Assembly (NCBI GenBank): GCA_035771165.1
Contig: JAWNZC010000113.1
Location: forward strand, 1-64,000
Direction: 5' to 3'
DNA length: 64,000 nt
Origin: Paragorgia papillata
Lineage: Eukaryota > Cnidaria > Anthozoa > Scleralcyonacea > Coralliidae
Below are positions 23,275 to 34,500 of this stretch, in pieces. The notes below the pieces were generated by a model, which was not told where the DNA came from, made no database searches, and was given only the letters and a program-made list of their open reading frames with translations. The translations under genes were made by a program, and so were the position numbers. Every line of letters begins with the position of its first letter. Positions within the stretch are counted from its first letter, which is position 1.

Positions 23275-24430
23275 AATACTGACGTTTTAAGCAGACTGCC
23301 GCCTACACAACACTCTAGTTTTTACTCTGGTGAAGGGCTCTGCTTGAAACGTCAGTATTTCGTTATTAAAACTAGCATTCTCAGCAGTTTACCATCTTTT
23401 CACTTTGCTCTGTCCAAAGCACTGCCTACACAGTCACAGCAGTCTAGTTTTACTCTGATGAATCTGATGAAGGGCTCTGCTTGAAACGTCAGTATTTCGT
23501 TATCAAAACTATTCTCAGCAGTTTACCATCTTTTCACTTTGCTCTATCTAAAACACTGCCTACACAGCACTCTAGTTTTTATTCTGATGAAGAGCTCTGC
23601 TTGAAACGTCAGTATTTTGTTATCAAAACAATTCTCAACAGCTTACCATCTTTTCACTTTGCATGCCCTACTGATCCAAAACACTGCCCACACAACATTC
23701 TAGTTTTTACTATGATGAAGGACTCTGCTTGAAACGTCAGTATTTCGTTATCAAAACTATTCTCAGCAGTTTACCACCTTTTCACTTTGCTCTAACTAAA
23801 ACACTGCCCACACAGCACTCTAGTTTTTACTCTGATAAAGAGCTCTGCTTGAAACGTCAGTATTTCGTTATCAAAACTATTCTCAGCAGTTTACCACCTT
23901 TTCACTTTGCTCTAACTAAAACACTGCCCACACAACATTCTAGTTTTTACTATGATGAAGGACTCTGCTTGAAACGGCAGAATTTCGTTATCAAAACTAT
24001 TCTCAGCAGCTTACCGTCTTTTCACTTTGCTCTGTCGAAAGCACTGCCTACATAGCACTCTAGTTTTTACTCTGATGAAGAGCTCTGCTTGAAACGTCAG
24101 TATTTCGTTATCAAAACTATTCTCAGCAGTTTTCCATCTTTTCACTTTGCTCTATCTAAAACACTGCCTACACAGCACTCTAGTTTTTACTCTGATGAAG
24201 AGCTCTGCTTGAAATGTCAGTATTTCGTTATCAAAACTATTCTCAATAGCTTACCATCTTTTCACTTTGCTCTATATAAAACACTGCCTACACAGCACTC
24301 TAGTTTTTATTCTGATGAACAGCTCTGCTTGAAACGTCAGTATTTCGTTATCAAAACTATTCTCAACAGCTTACCATCTTTTCACTTTGCTCTATCTAAA
24401 ACACTACCCACACAGCACTCTAGTTTTTAG
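23275..24430 (+). repeat. Family A satellite array, longest and most regular block
   Basis: About nine units. From 23700 on the period is exactly 120 bp. Every unit has CTGATGAAG, an 8-10 nt arm and TTGAAACGTCAG, plus TTTCGTTATCAAAACTATTC downstream. Conservation of this part is as high as that of the rest of the unit. Open frames of up to 113 codons are artefacts of the stop-free 120-bp unit. Confidence 0.9.
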
Positions 24431-24784
24431 CTGAAGTTACGTCCTGTAGTTAGATGGGTGTCAGTCTGGTGTTAGTAGAATTGTAGTGATTTACCTTAAA
24501 AGCTTTTCTCGGAGTTCTTCAATTTTCTTCCCACCCGGTTAGTTCTACAATGTACTTGCATTAGTCATCAAGGGCTGATATCAGTATATCGAAAATACTA
24601 TATAATATAGAGTTACTTTAGTTTATCTTGAAGGGCCAATAAAACAAATATGTCTGTGTAGTTTCAGATACGAAACACGTCACGAGGTGCTAAAGATATC
24701 GGACCCCACTCGACTGCATCTTGTGGCACTTCGAGTTTTTTTATGTTCTTAAATTTTTGGCTACGTTTTGACTTAATCTGTGTT

Positions 24785-24895
24785 CTAAAATTGGACTCAA
24801 AGTGGTTATAAAACTAAAATGTACGGTCTTATTTGAAGGAACATTAAAATTAAGTTCTTTTGCAGTTTTTCGTTCCGATGTTGAGATATTTAAGG
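24785..24895 (+). mobile_element. Family G fragment
   Basis: Contains diverged AAACTAAAATGTACGGTCTTA, TCTTTTGCAGTTTTTCGTTC and GATGTTGAGATATTT, matching the left arm of the 21-kb foldback element. Confidence 0.5.
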
Positions 24896-24929
24896 TTATT
24901 AATTCCTTGAAAGCTTTCATGGCGATACT

Positions 24930-25030
24930 GTAGTATAGATTATTTTTGTGGAAACACGACGTATTTATTTGCTAAGCTTCCGCTGTAGACTCAGGCCTTC
25001 ATCAGAGCAATAACAACAAGCTGAAGGGGA
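24930..25030 (-). repeat. Repeat end with a decayed hammerhead-like core
   Basis: On the minus strand TTGCTCTGATGAAGGCCTGA is followed by a GGAAGC where a GAAAC would be expected, and then ACGTCGTGTTTCC. The layout resembles ends of Penelope-like elements, but the second core block is mutated. Confidence 0.35.
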
Positions 25031-25119
25031 CACTTTAGGATATGATATATGGAAATTTATCTATTTCATTTAGTGACCGATACATGAGCATGAACCTCGA
25101 GCTCCTAAGGGGAGCGGGG

Positions 25120-25515
25120 TGTGTGTGGTGTGTGTGTGTGGGGGGGGGGGGGGGGCAGGCTTCCCCTGAAAAGTTTGCCATTTGGGATTTCTAAAGCCAT
25201 AATTAAATTAGATAATTTTGTTGTTATCAAACCAGAACATAATGAATGATGCACGTCAGAATATCTTTAGATTTCTTTATAAATGTTAAAACTTCGTAAA
25301 TGTAAGTTGGAGACATTATATAGAGACCCTTAGTATTGTAATTTCTAGCATATGCAGTATGCATGTCTGTCAACACATTATTAGTCTACTCACTTTGCCT
25401 TAAAACAAGTGTACCCCCCCCCCCCTCCAAGTTTCTCCATGGATTTCAAGTTGCAATATAACGGTTGCAATAAAAGACCATGGCAGGCGGGGTATGCCCC
25501 ATGGCCCCCTGGCTA
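25120..25515. mobile_element. G/C-run element fragments
   Basis: A GT tract running into about 17 G (25139-25156), CAGGCTTCCCCTGAAAAG, then a C run near 25415 followed by TCCAAGTTTCTCCATGGAT and GCCCCCTGGCTACGGCACTG. It resembles the poly-C element at 11.2-11.7 kb. No target duplication found. Confidence 0.35.
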
Positions 25516-26266
25516 CGGCACTGTGCATGTGATAACCTGCGCATGTGTGTGATTGCAGCTTTCATAACAATTTTAGTACCTTTTATGACCTTTTATCCAA
25601 AACACCTCCACCTACTCACTGCGATTTTGCATTAGCCCGAAGTGAACGCCTGACCAGGCGTCTTATTTATATTACATTATCACCATGAAAACTTTCAAAG
25701 AATTTTGTATATTGTTCTTATAGGCCAATCGAAATATTGTAACCAACGCTAACTAAAACATAGACCTACAACTAAAACGCAAAGAACCATACGAAAGCAC
25801 AAAAAAATAGCTTAGTATTCAAGCAAATTTCGACAGCAACACGTGCAATTTTTAGTTAATTTTTGTTAGGAGTTTCTTGGAGATCGTGTTCGAACCTCTT
25901 GGTTCGCATTTTACATTAACTGTTTAACGTTTCAGTCGCACGTTCAAAAAGGACAACCTTAGTGAATCCGGAGACGATATACGTAAAAATGCGACTATAA
26001 ATTTAACCACAATGTTTTTTTTTTGTTTTTGCACGCGAAGAGTTGTTGTTAAAATAAACTGCATGATGCACACGACGCCATATTCTTATTCTTATTTCAC
26101 TGATTCTAACGGCTTGTACTCGCGTTAATCTTTGCGCAACTTTGATGCTCACACTGACCCTTTATTTAGAAACATTTAAATTACTGAAATTGCACGATAT
26201 CTGTTTGCTTCAATTAGGCCAATTTATGTATTCCTACAAAAATTCTCTTTTGCCAAAAAGGTTTGA
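25516..26266. other. No gene seen
   Basis: Unique AT-rich sequence upstream of the LINE remnant. The last part may be older LINE sequence now too decayed to read. Confidence 0.45.
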
Positions 26267-26485
26267 CAACATGTTTTTGTTTTAAATAACCAAATTCCCA
26301 CTTATAATACAAGGAATGTAATGGACTTTCGCATTCCGTTACGTACATGTAGAACAAATATTAAGCAGTTTTCTCTAAGATTTCAAGGTCCAACATTTTT
26401 TAATTCTCTTCCTACTGAACTAGTTAACAGTTTCCTTTACTTTATTAAAAAAAAGCTAAAAACATTTCTTTCGTCAAAATATTAA
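26267..26485 (+). pseudogene. LINE reverse-transcriptase ORF, C-terminal remnant
   Basis: After an in-frame TGA at 26264, a 73-codon frame ends in TAA at 26483-26485. It reads the usual C-terminal tail of non-LTR retrotransposon ORF2: NQIPTYNTRN, then RTCRTNIKQFSLRFQGPTFF, then NSLPTELVNS and a lysine-rich helix KKKLKTFLSSKY. The polymerase core (including the catalytic Asp pair) is absent, so this is a 5'-truncated copy as usual for target-primed insertion. The family is likely jockey/CR1-like, but the tail cannot decide. Confidence 0.75.
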
Positions 26486-26712
26486 GAAACTTGCCATAAT
26501 AATTATTATATATTGTGTTTTATTTGATGACTTAGTCTGCTAAAGGTAATTTTGTAAATAATTCAATTCTTAACAAAGGAAGCCTAAATTCAAATAGGCC
26601 TTTTGCTTTCTTTTTAGGCTCCCTTGCGGCTAATTTTTTGTATATAATTGTTATATAAATGTTAACAACGTGTAAAATTAGTGGCAAATCAAATAAAATT
26701 CATTCATTAATC
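26486..26712 (+). mobile_element. LINE 3' untranslated region
   Basis: Follows the truncated ORF. It has a short hairpin-like GCCTAAATTCAAATAGGCC near 26581, then AT-rich sequence and an ending CAAATAAAATTCATTCATTA, with the CATTCATTA repeat as a possible 3' tail. Confidence 0.6.
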
Positions 26713-27475
26713 ACTGAGTGTAATTTTCTGCTGGCTGAGGAACGAAAGAAGCAGAACATGTTTTTCTCACACGCTGCGGAGGGACTGGGGGGAGGTGGGA
26801 TTTAGGTCAAGTACCCCGGATGTTAAAGGCCACTTTTTGTTGTTCAGGCCATTGCTGTGGTCTGACCTATTCCCACCCACCCACCCAATCAAGTTTTCTA
26901 GGTTTTACATATGCTGTTGCAAGTTTACATAGAGAATAATACATGGATGTGCGGAAATTATATGAAATTTATTTCTCGTGTTGAACAGGATATGTCACTC
27001 GTTCGCTTCGGTCACTCGTGAGATATTGTTCTGTTTATTATATAAAAAAATTGTCCTATTGCCTTGCAAAAGTTGCATTAAACTATAATGCTGATTCAGC
27101 GATAATCGTCACATGTGCGATTATCATAATGAATCGCACATGTGAGATTATCACTTTTATTAGTGGCGGAAAAATCAATAAAACACTCTATTTTATATAA
27201 TAAATAGCTATTAGCATTAACACAGTTGCTTGTGGGCAATTCAAATGATATTAGAATCGTCTTGTGTAGCTTAGTAGTTAGTATAAAGTTTATTGGCATT
27301 AGCACAGTTGCTTGTAAACATTGTGGTTTAATAAAGGTCAGGCCCGCATGGTGCTGCATTCCATCCAGCAGTGTGTGAGAATTGGTATTGCATGATTGTT
27401 CACAGTTTATCCTCTACTAATTTTGCACGTTTAATTTCATGAAAAGGAGTGACCCTTGTTGATAAATGTAAAACT
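26713..27475. other. No gene seen; small inverted and direct repeats
   Basis: GATAATCGTCACATGTGCGA is inverted at 27123-27152. CACAGTTGCTTGT occurs at about 27221 and 27302 as a direct repeat. No exon. Confidence 0.45.
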
Positions 27476-28303
27476 TTAGTTAAAATGTTGGTTTCGTTGT
27501 CCTTTGTTGCCAGGAGGTTTACTGCAGGCTCCATCAAATTCGCTATTTAGCATACGCGGCATTTTTTTGTCCGGGATTACAGTTTGTTCCTCTTCCTGCT
27601 CTGATGCAGATTTTTCTTGGTCATCCTTTTCTTGGGCTGGACCAGAACTGTCGTCACGTTCTTCATCGCCGACCATATCTTCGTCTACAGGCATATCCTC
27701 ATCCTCGGTACTACTCTCAGAATCTTCGTTGCTACTCTCAGAATATTTGTTGCTACTCTCAGAATATTTGTTGCTACTCTCAGAATATTTGTTACTACTC
27801 TCAGAATATTTGTTGCTACTCTCAGAATATTTGTTACTACTTTGAGAATCTTTGTTACTACTCTCAGAATCTTTGTTACTACTCTGAGAATCTTTGTTGC
27901 TACTCTCAGAATATTTGTTGCAACTCTCAGAATATTTGTTACTACTCTCAGAATCTTTGTTACTACTTTGAGAATCTTTGCTACTACTCTCAGAATCTTT
28001 GTTACTACTTTGAGAATCTTTGCTACTACTCTCAGAATCTTTGTTACTATTCTGAGAATATTTGTTGCTACTCTGAGAATCTTTGTTACTACTTTGAGAA
28101 TCTTTGTTGCTACTCTCAGAATCTTTGTTACTACTCTGAGAATATTTGCTACTACTCTGAGAATCTTTGTTACTACTCTGAGAATATTTGTTGCTACTCT
28201 GAGAATCTTTGTTACTACTCTGAGAATCTTCGTTACTACTCTGAGAATCTTTGTTACCACTTTGAGAATCTTTGTTGCTACTCTCAGAATCTTCGTTGCT
28301 CAC
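27476..28303 (-). CDS. Possible acidic, serine-rich protein C-terminus (uncertain)
   Basis: On the minus strand a frame of about 275 codons runs out of the 21-bp minisatellite into about 75 non-repetitive codons and a TAA. The repetitive part encodes heptads of the type SSNKDSE/SSNKDSQ. The unique tail is strongly acidic (PVDEDMVGDEERDD, then EKSASEQEEEQ) and ends in a basic stretch NKGQRNQHFN. The biased composition of the unique tail is more protein-like than the flanks, which is the only reason to call it. No start, splice signal or known domain is visible, and the frame upstream passes through repeats that read in other registers. It could be a last exon whose repeat expanded, or chance. 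Confidence 0.35.
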   Translation of the reverse strand: MSNEDSESSNKDSQSGNKDSQSSNEDSQSSNKDSQSSNKYSQSSNKDSQSSSKYSQSSNKDSESSNKDSQSSNKDSQSSNKYSQNSNKDSESSSKDSQSSNKDSESSSKDSQSSNKDSESSNKYSESCNKYSESSNKDSQSSNKDSESSNKDSQSSNKYSESSNKYSESSNKYSESSNKYSESSNKYSESSNEDSESSTEDEDMPVDEDMVGDEERDDSSGPAQEKDDQEKSASEQEEEQTVIPDKKMPRMLNSEFDGACSKPPGNKGQRNQHFN

Positions 28304-30705
28304 TCTGAGAATATTTGTTGCTACTCTGAGAATCTTTGTTGCTACTCTGAGAATCTTTGTTGCTACTCTCAGAATCTTCGTTGCTTACTCTCAGAATCTT
28401 TGTTGCTACTCTGAGAATATTTGTTACTACTCTCAGAATCTTTGTTGCTACTCTGAGAATATTTGTTACTACTCTCAGAATCTTTGTTTCTACTCTGAGA
28501 ATCTTTGTTACTACTCTCAGAATCTTTGTTGCTACTCTAAGAATCTTTGTTACTACTCTCAGAATCTTTGTTGCTACTCTCAGAATATTTGTTGCTACTC
28601 TGAGAATCTTTGTTACTACTCTGAGAATCTTTGTTGCTACTCTCAGAATCTTTGTTACTACTTTGAGAATCTTTGTTGCTACTCTCAGAATCTTTGTTAC
28701 TACTCTCAGAATCTTTGTTACTACTCTCAGAATCTTTGTTATTACTCTCAGAATCTTTGTTATTACTCTCAGAATATTTGTTGCTACTCTCAGAATATTT
28801 GTTACTACTCTGAGAATCTTTGTTACTACTCTGAGAATCTTTGTTGCTACTCTCAGAATCTTTGTTACTACTCTGAGAATCTTTGTTGCTACTCTGAGAA
28901 TCTTTGTTGCTACTCTCAGAATCTTTGTTACTACTTGGAGAATCTTTGTTGCTACTCTCAGAATCTTTGTTACTACTTTGAGAATCTTTGTTGCTACTCT
29001 GAGAATCTTGGTTGCTACTTTGAGAATCTTTGTTGCTACTCTCAGAATCTTTGTTACTACTTTGAGAATCTTTGTTGCTACTCCCAGAATCTTTGTTGCT
29101 ACTCTCAGAATATTTGTTACTACTTTGAGAATCTTTGTTGCTACTCTCAGAATATTTGTTACTACTTTGACAATCTTTGTTACTACTCTCAAAATATTTG
29201 TTACTACTCTGACAATCTTCGTTACTACTTTCAGAATCTTCGTTGCTCACTCTCAGAATCTTTGTTGCTACTCTGAGAATCTTTGTTGCTACTCTGAGAA
29301 TCTGTGTTGGTACTCTGACAATCTTTGTTGCTACTCTCAGAATATTTGTTACTACTTTGAGAATCTTTGTTGCTACTCTCAGAATATTTGTTACTACTTT
29401 GACAATCTTTACTACTCTCAAAATATTTGTTACTACTCTGACAATCTTCGTTACTACTTTCAGAATCTTCGTTGTTCACTCTCAGAATCTTTGTTGCTAC
29501 TCTGAGAATCTTTGTTGCTACTCTGAGAATCTATGTTGGTACTCTGACAATCTTTGTTGCTACTCTCAGAATATTTGTTACTACTTTGAGAATCTTTGTT
29601 GCTACTCTCAGAATCTTTGTTACTACTCTCAGAATCTTTGTTACTACTCTCAGAATCTTTGTTATTACTCTCAGAATCTTTGTTATTACTCTCAGAATAT
29701 TTGTTGCTACTCTCAGAATATTTGTTACTACTCTGAGAATCTTTGTTACTACTCTGAGAATCTTTGTTGCTACTCTCAGAATCTTTGTTACTACTCTGAG
29801 AATCTTTGTTGCTACTCTGAGAATCTTTGTTGCTACTCTCAGAATCTTTGCTACTACTTTGAGAATCTTTGTTGCTACTCTCAGAATCTTTGTTACTACT
29901 TTGAGAATCTTTGTTGCTACTCTGAGAATCTTGGTTGCTACTTTGAGAATCTTTGTTGCTACTCTCAGAATCTTTGTTACTACTTTGAGAATCTTTGTTG
30001 CTACTCTCAGAATCTTTGTTGCTACTCTCAGAATATTTGTTACTACTTTGAGAATTTTTGTTGCTACTCAGAATATTTGTTACTACTTTGACAATCTTTG
30101 TTACTACTCTCAAAATATTTGTTACTACTCTGACAATCTTCGTTACTACTTTCAGAATCTTCGTTGCTCACTCTCAGAATCTTTGTTGCTACTCTGAGAA
30201 TCTTTGTTGCTACTCTGAGAATCTATGTTGGTACTCTGACAATCTTTGTTGCTACTCTCAGAATATTTGTTACTACTTTGAGAATCTTTGTTGCTACTCT
30301 CAGAATATTTGTTACAACTTTGACAATCTTTACTACTCTCAAAATATTTTTTACTACTCTGACAATCTTCGTTACTACTTTGAGAATCTTCGTTGCTCAC
30401 TCTCAGAATCTTTGTTGCTACTCTCAGAATCTTTGTTGCTACTCTGAGAATCTATGTTGGTACTCTGACAATCTTTGTTGCTACCGTGAGAATCTTTGTT
30501 GCTACTCTGAGAATCTTTGTTGGTACTCTGACAATCTTTGTTGCTACTCTCAGAATCTTCGTTACTACTTTGAGAATCTTCGTTGCTCACTCTCAGAATC
30601 TTTGTTGCTACTCTCAGAATCTTTGTTGCTACTCTGAGAATCCTTGTTGCTACTCTCAGAATCTTTGTTGCTACTCTGAGAATCTTCGTTACTACTATAA
30701 GAGTG
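27706..30705. repeat. 21-bp minisatellite with higher-order structure
   Basis: About 140 copies of TTGTTGCTACTCTSAGAATCT with GTTACTAC and GAATATTT variants. At intervals the unit gains one base (TTGCTCACTCTCAG or TTGTTCACTCTC near 28300, 28390, 29230, 29475, 30165, 30395 and 30585), always next to a TTCG variant. This marks higher-order blocks of about 190-240 bp, plus a longer block duplicated at about 28690-29220 and 29610-30160. Every frame without stop is read in several registers on both strands, so most open frames here are not genes. Confidence 0.9.
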
Positions 30706-30889
30706 ACGACACTTTTCCGCTTAACACGATGGTCATAACTTCCAAGCGTGTTTGGCAACAGAAAATTTATCATGTTGGGCTTTTATGCAACATGTCTTGT
30801 GCTCCTTCAGGCGAGTTGAGATTCCTTCCCTGATATTTTACGTGGTTTCCACAAAAATAATGTATATTTTATTTAAGGTTTGGTATGTA
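30706..30889. other. Unique spacer after minisatellite
   Basis: Short unique sequence; nothing recognised. Confidence 0.5.
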
Positions 30890-31190
30890 AATTAAGCATT
30901 TTGACGTCACTTGTGCGTAATGATTTATCTGAGAGAAAGTTATATATCTTTACTATTATCAAAACGCAGGTGTGTGTGTTTTTCTCACAACACCGAACAT
31001 GTAGGTTTTCAAGTGATTATGTTTGATAATAGCAAAGATATACAACCTTCTCCGATAATTCATTATGCACATGTGACGTCAAGATGTTTAATTCGCATTT
31101 GCGTATCAAACAAACTGAAGGAAGCAAGGAAACGAAAAACTGCCGGAGCTGTTTACTTTGTAATTTAAGGTGTTATTTTAAATGAGACAG
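30890..31190. mobile_element. Family G foldback copy, diverged
   Basis: Contains both TATATATCTTTACTATTATC and its inverse-like TGATAATAGCAAAGATATAC, plus CATTATGCACATGTGACGTC and AAGGAAACGAAAAACTGC. These match the central and right parts of the 21-kb element. Confidence 0.65.
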
Positions 31191-31265
31191 ACTTGTGTCT
31201 GTCTGTTTGTCCGTCTGTCTCTACCAGCTATCTGGCTTGCCTTTCTGCATTTTTAAAATTAAATA

Positions 31266-31350
<85 letters not shown>
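31266..31350. repeat. (GTTA)n microsatellite
   Basis: About 21 perfect tetranucleotide copies. It is not the metazoan telomere hexamer. Confidence 0.95.
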
Positions 31351-31429
31351 GTTGGTAAGAATATGGAGTAGAATACTGTTTCCTGTTTTTTACCATTGCT
31401 ACTACCAACAGAACCACCATAACTACGAG

Positions 31430-32975
31430 CATCACCACGATCACTGCTATTGGTATAACCACCACCACTACTACTACTACTGGTAAAACCACCACTACTA
31501 GTACTACTGGTACAACCACCACTACTACTATTACTGGTACAACCATCACTACTACTACTGGTACAACCACTACTACTGGTACAACCAACACTACTGGTAC
31601 AACCAACACTACTGGTACAACCAACACTACTGGTACAACCAACACTACTACTACTACTGGTACAACCACCACTACTACTGGTACAACCACCACTACTACG
31701 TACTGGTACAACCAACACTACTACTACTGGTACAACCAACACTACTACTACTGGTACAACCAACACCACCACTACTGGTACAACCACTACTACTACTGGT
31801 ACAACCAACACTACTACTACTGGTACAACCAACACTACTACTGGTACAACCACCACTACTACTACTGTACAACCAACACTACTACTAGTACAACCAACAC
31901 TACTGGTACAACCACCACTACTATTGGTACAACCACCACTACTACTGGTACAACCACCACTACTACTACTACTGGTACAACCAACACTACTGGTACAACC
32001 AACATTACTACTACTGGTACAACCAACACCACCACTACTGGTACAACCACCACTACTACTGGTACAACAACCACTACTACTGGTACAACCAACACTACTG
32101 GTACAACCACCACTACTACTGGTACAACCACCACTACTGGTACAACCAACACTACTGGTACAACCAACACTACTACTACTGGTACAACCAACACTACTAC
32201 TACTACTGCTGGTACAACCACCACTACTACTACTACTGTACAACCAACACTACTACTGTACAACCAACACTGCTACTACTGGTACAACCAACACTACTAC
32301 TACTACTGGTACAACCAACACTACTACTACTGGTACAACCACCACTACTACTACTGGTACAACCAACACTACTACTACTACTACTGGTACAACCACTACT
32401 ACCACTACTGGTACAACCACCACTAGTACTACTGCTGGTACAACCACCACTACTACTGGTACAACCAACACTACTGGTACAACCACCACTACTACTGGTA
32501 CAACCAACACTACTACTACTACAACCAACACTACTACTACTGGTACAACCACCACCACTACTACTGGTACAACCAACACTACTAGTACAACCAACACTAC
32601 TGGTACAACCAACACTACTACTACTACTGGTACAACCAACACCACCACTACTGGTACAACCAACACTGCTACTACTGGTACAACCACCACTACTACTGGT
32701 ACAACCACCACTACTACTGGTACAACCAGTACTACTACTACTGGTACAACCACCACCACTACTACTGGTACAACCACTACTACTACTGGTACAACCAGTA
32801 CTACTACTACTGGTACAACCACTACTACTGGTACAACCACTACTACTACTGGTACAACCAACACTACTGGTACAACCAACACTACTAATACTACCACTGG
32901 TACAACCACCACTACTTTTACTGGTACAACCACCACTAATACTACTGATACAACCACCACTACTACTACCATGTA
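31430..32975. repeat. Composite ACT/GGTACAACCA minisatellite
   Basis: Blocks of GGTACAACCA followed by AC or CC and a variable number of ACT/ACC triplets, giving units of 15-30 bp (a multiple of three) for about 1.55 kb. The plus strand encodes TTGTTN/TTTTG-type threonine peptide over 350 codons; the minus strand encodes VVVPVVV or GCTSSSS peptide. All six frames being open is a property of the repeat. A mucin-like protein is conceivable but nothing flanking supports it. Confidence 0.9.
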
Positions 32976-32999
32976 AAAATCTCACAGCTTGTTAACAGG

Positions 33000-33240
33000 G
33001 TGTGTCCGCAACAGGCTGGTAGCAAAGTTCTTAACCGGTTGTAACAATGCTGCATGTTCATTCAACGAGCTGCTACAACCTTGTTAGCATGACAGCCTGT
33101 TAACAAGTTGTTAGCTGCAGCGTGGTAACAGGCTGTTGAAACAACTTGTCACAGGTCTGTTGGAGTCATCAACCTTGTTTTTACAAGTTGTCAACAACCT
33201 GTTACAGACTTGTCAACAACCTGAGACAGCCAGTGCGAAC
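33000..33240. repeat. AACAAGTTGTT-rich degenerate repeat
   Basis: Short motifs CTGTTAACAAGTTGTTAGC, ACAACCTTGTT and TCAACAACCTG recur in both orientations for about 240 bp. I infer a decayed MITE interior; no ends are defined. Confidence 0.5.
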
Positions 33241-33270
33241 ACATGTGTTTTCACAATGTATATTAATTTA

Positions 33271-33374
33271 TTAACATTTTGAAGCCTGACGATGAGTCTT
33301 CAAGGTTTATTCTGGCTAACGCCAGATGATTTTATTCAGCACAGGGCAATCAGGTCCAGGCCTCACAGTGTTAA
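33271..33374 (-). mobile_element. Family D dispersed copy, TTAA-flanked
   Basis: A single 104-bp copy, inverted relative to the 11.8- and 15.7-kb arrays. TTAA lies at both tips (33271-33274 and 33371-33374) in otherwise unrelated sequence, which supports a piggyBac-type TTAA target site. Confidence 0.7.
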
Positions 33375-33579
33375 GAATAACCTGAGGTTTTTGGACCATG
33401 AACCATTTCTAAATATATGGTGAAAACTACAATTTTTTTTACTATGTATAAATTCCACCATTTCCACCATGGAAAACTTTAAATACATGTAAATAGATAA
33501 GATAATATAACTATTGTTCTTTAATCTTGTACAAAAATATATTCATATTACACTCAATGGACACCTTTTAATTTTCAGT

Positions 33580-34084
33580 TCATTTCTCTTTCAGTTTAAT
33601 GCCATCCACCTCAATCAAGCTGATACTGACATCAAGAAATAGATCAAAGAATGGTTGTACAGCTTCATCAAAACCAGTAAGGGTATCACTCTTTTTTGTT
33701 CGCAAATTCTCAATAAATAATTCTTGTTTATCACAATCCAGTTCAAACTTTAAAATATCACCCTCTTTCCACCATTCCATAGGAGACTGTGTTACGAGCA
33801 ACTCGGGACTATATTTTGTTCCCCCGGAAGTCCACACCCATTTATTCCCACATTTCCACCCGAGCTTGTGTAGATACTCGCCTTTCTGGCAAATACCAAC
33901 TGCGAGACCACGGCCAAATTTTGTGATCTTTAAACACCATGTGTGTTTTCCAGTTATAAAATCTTGTGTGCCAACAACACTTTCAATGTCAAAACGCCTT
34001 GATGTGACAGCAAGGCAGTCAGGGGAAAAATCAGGGTGGCCTGTAAATGATTCGTTGTTGAATTTCCACATTTTAAATAACAGA
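33580..34084 (-). CDS. SPRY/B30.2 domain, terminal exon of a gene
   Basis: A minus-strand exon of about 505 nt starts after a good acceptor (ATCTTTTTTGCAG at 34085-34097) and ends at TGA (33580-33582). One base of a split codon precedes CTG TTA TTT AAA ATG; the ATG at 34071 need not be the start, since the frame is open to the acceptor. The product of about 168 residues is a SPRY fold: TGKHTWCLKI, RGLAVGICQKG, WVWTSGGTKYS, then WWKEGDILKFELD (a GD.l.f.lD strand) and DKQELFIEN, ending LFLDVSISLIEVDGIKLKEK. SPRY domains bind protein partners, often at the C-terminus of TRIM-type ubiquitin ligases or SPSB-type adaptors. The RING/B-box or other N-terminal exons would lie above 34.1 kb and I do not see them. 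An ATTAAA about 60 nt after the stop could serve as poly(A) signal. Confidence 0.8.
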
Positions 34085-34099
34085 CTGCAAAAAAGATAA

Positions 34100-34500
34100 A
34101 ATTTTATTTTTCAGAAAACACTTTTGTAACTGTTTTCTATATATATATATATATGTTTTGATTCTAATCTATGATCATATATCCTAGAAAACAGTTGATT
34201 GGACAATTAATTAATATATATATATATATATTAATTAATTGTCCAATCAAATATCTACATCAGCGTCACCCCAATATTTTACGATGTAGGACAACTACAT
34301 ATTGGGTAGCAACCTTTGGACAGGTTGCACAAGGTATTATTTACTTGCCAATTGAACGATTATTTGTTCGATATAATAAAACACCTTGAATTTTAATATT
34401 AGGCTCGACCTTCGGTCTCACCCAATATTGAATTTTTGACTTAAATATTTTGCCATATTGGGCTTAGATGAATCCAATAAGTTATAATATATATAGTTCA
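34100..34500 (+). mobile_element. Interspersed repeat B, copy 1
   Basis: Shares TTTTCAGAAAACACTTTTGT and the 250-bp block from TCCAATCAAATAT through GGGTAGCAACCTTTGGACAG to GGCTTAGATGAATCCAATAA with 57660-58270. Contains a palindrome TTGATTGGACAATTAATTAA around a TA tract. It sits just upstream of the SPRY exon and next to the hammerhead repeat. Confidence 0.75.

Noticed and set aside
23481..24430. Open frames with FALSKTLPTQHSSFYSDE-type repeats
   Set aside because: The 120-bp unit lacks stops in one frame. The frame appears in both orientations at many places and ends with the array.
27706..30705. CRISPR array
   Set aside because: There are no unique spacers between repeats, and the genome is eukaryotic by its spliced exons.
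27604..30833. Plus-strand frames with LRIFVATLRIFV or CYYSQNLCYYSENL repeats
   Set aside because: They are other registers of the 21-bp minisatellite; several coexist over the same bases.
31266..31350. GTTA tract as interstitial telomere
   Set aside because: The unit is a tetranucleotide, not TTAGGG, and the tract is internal with no degeneration typical of telomere relics.
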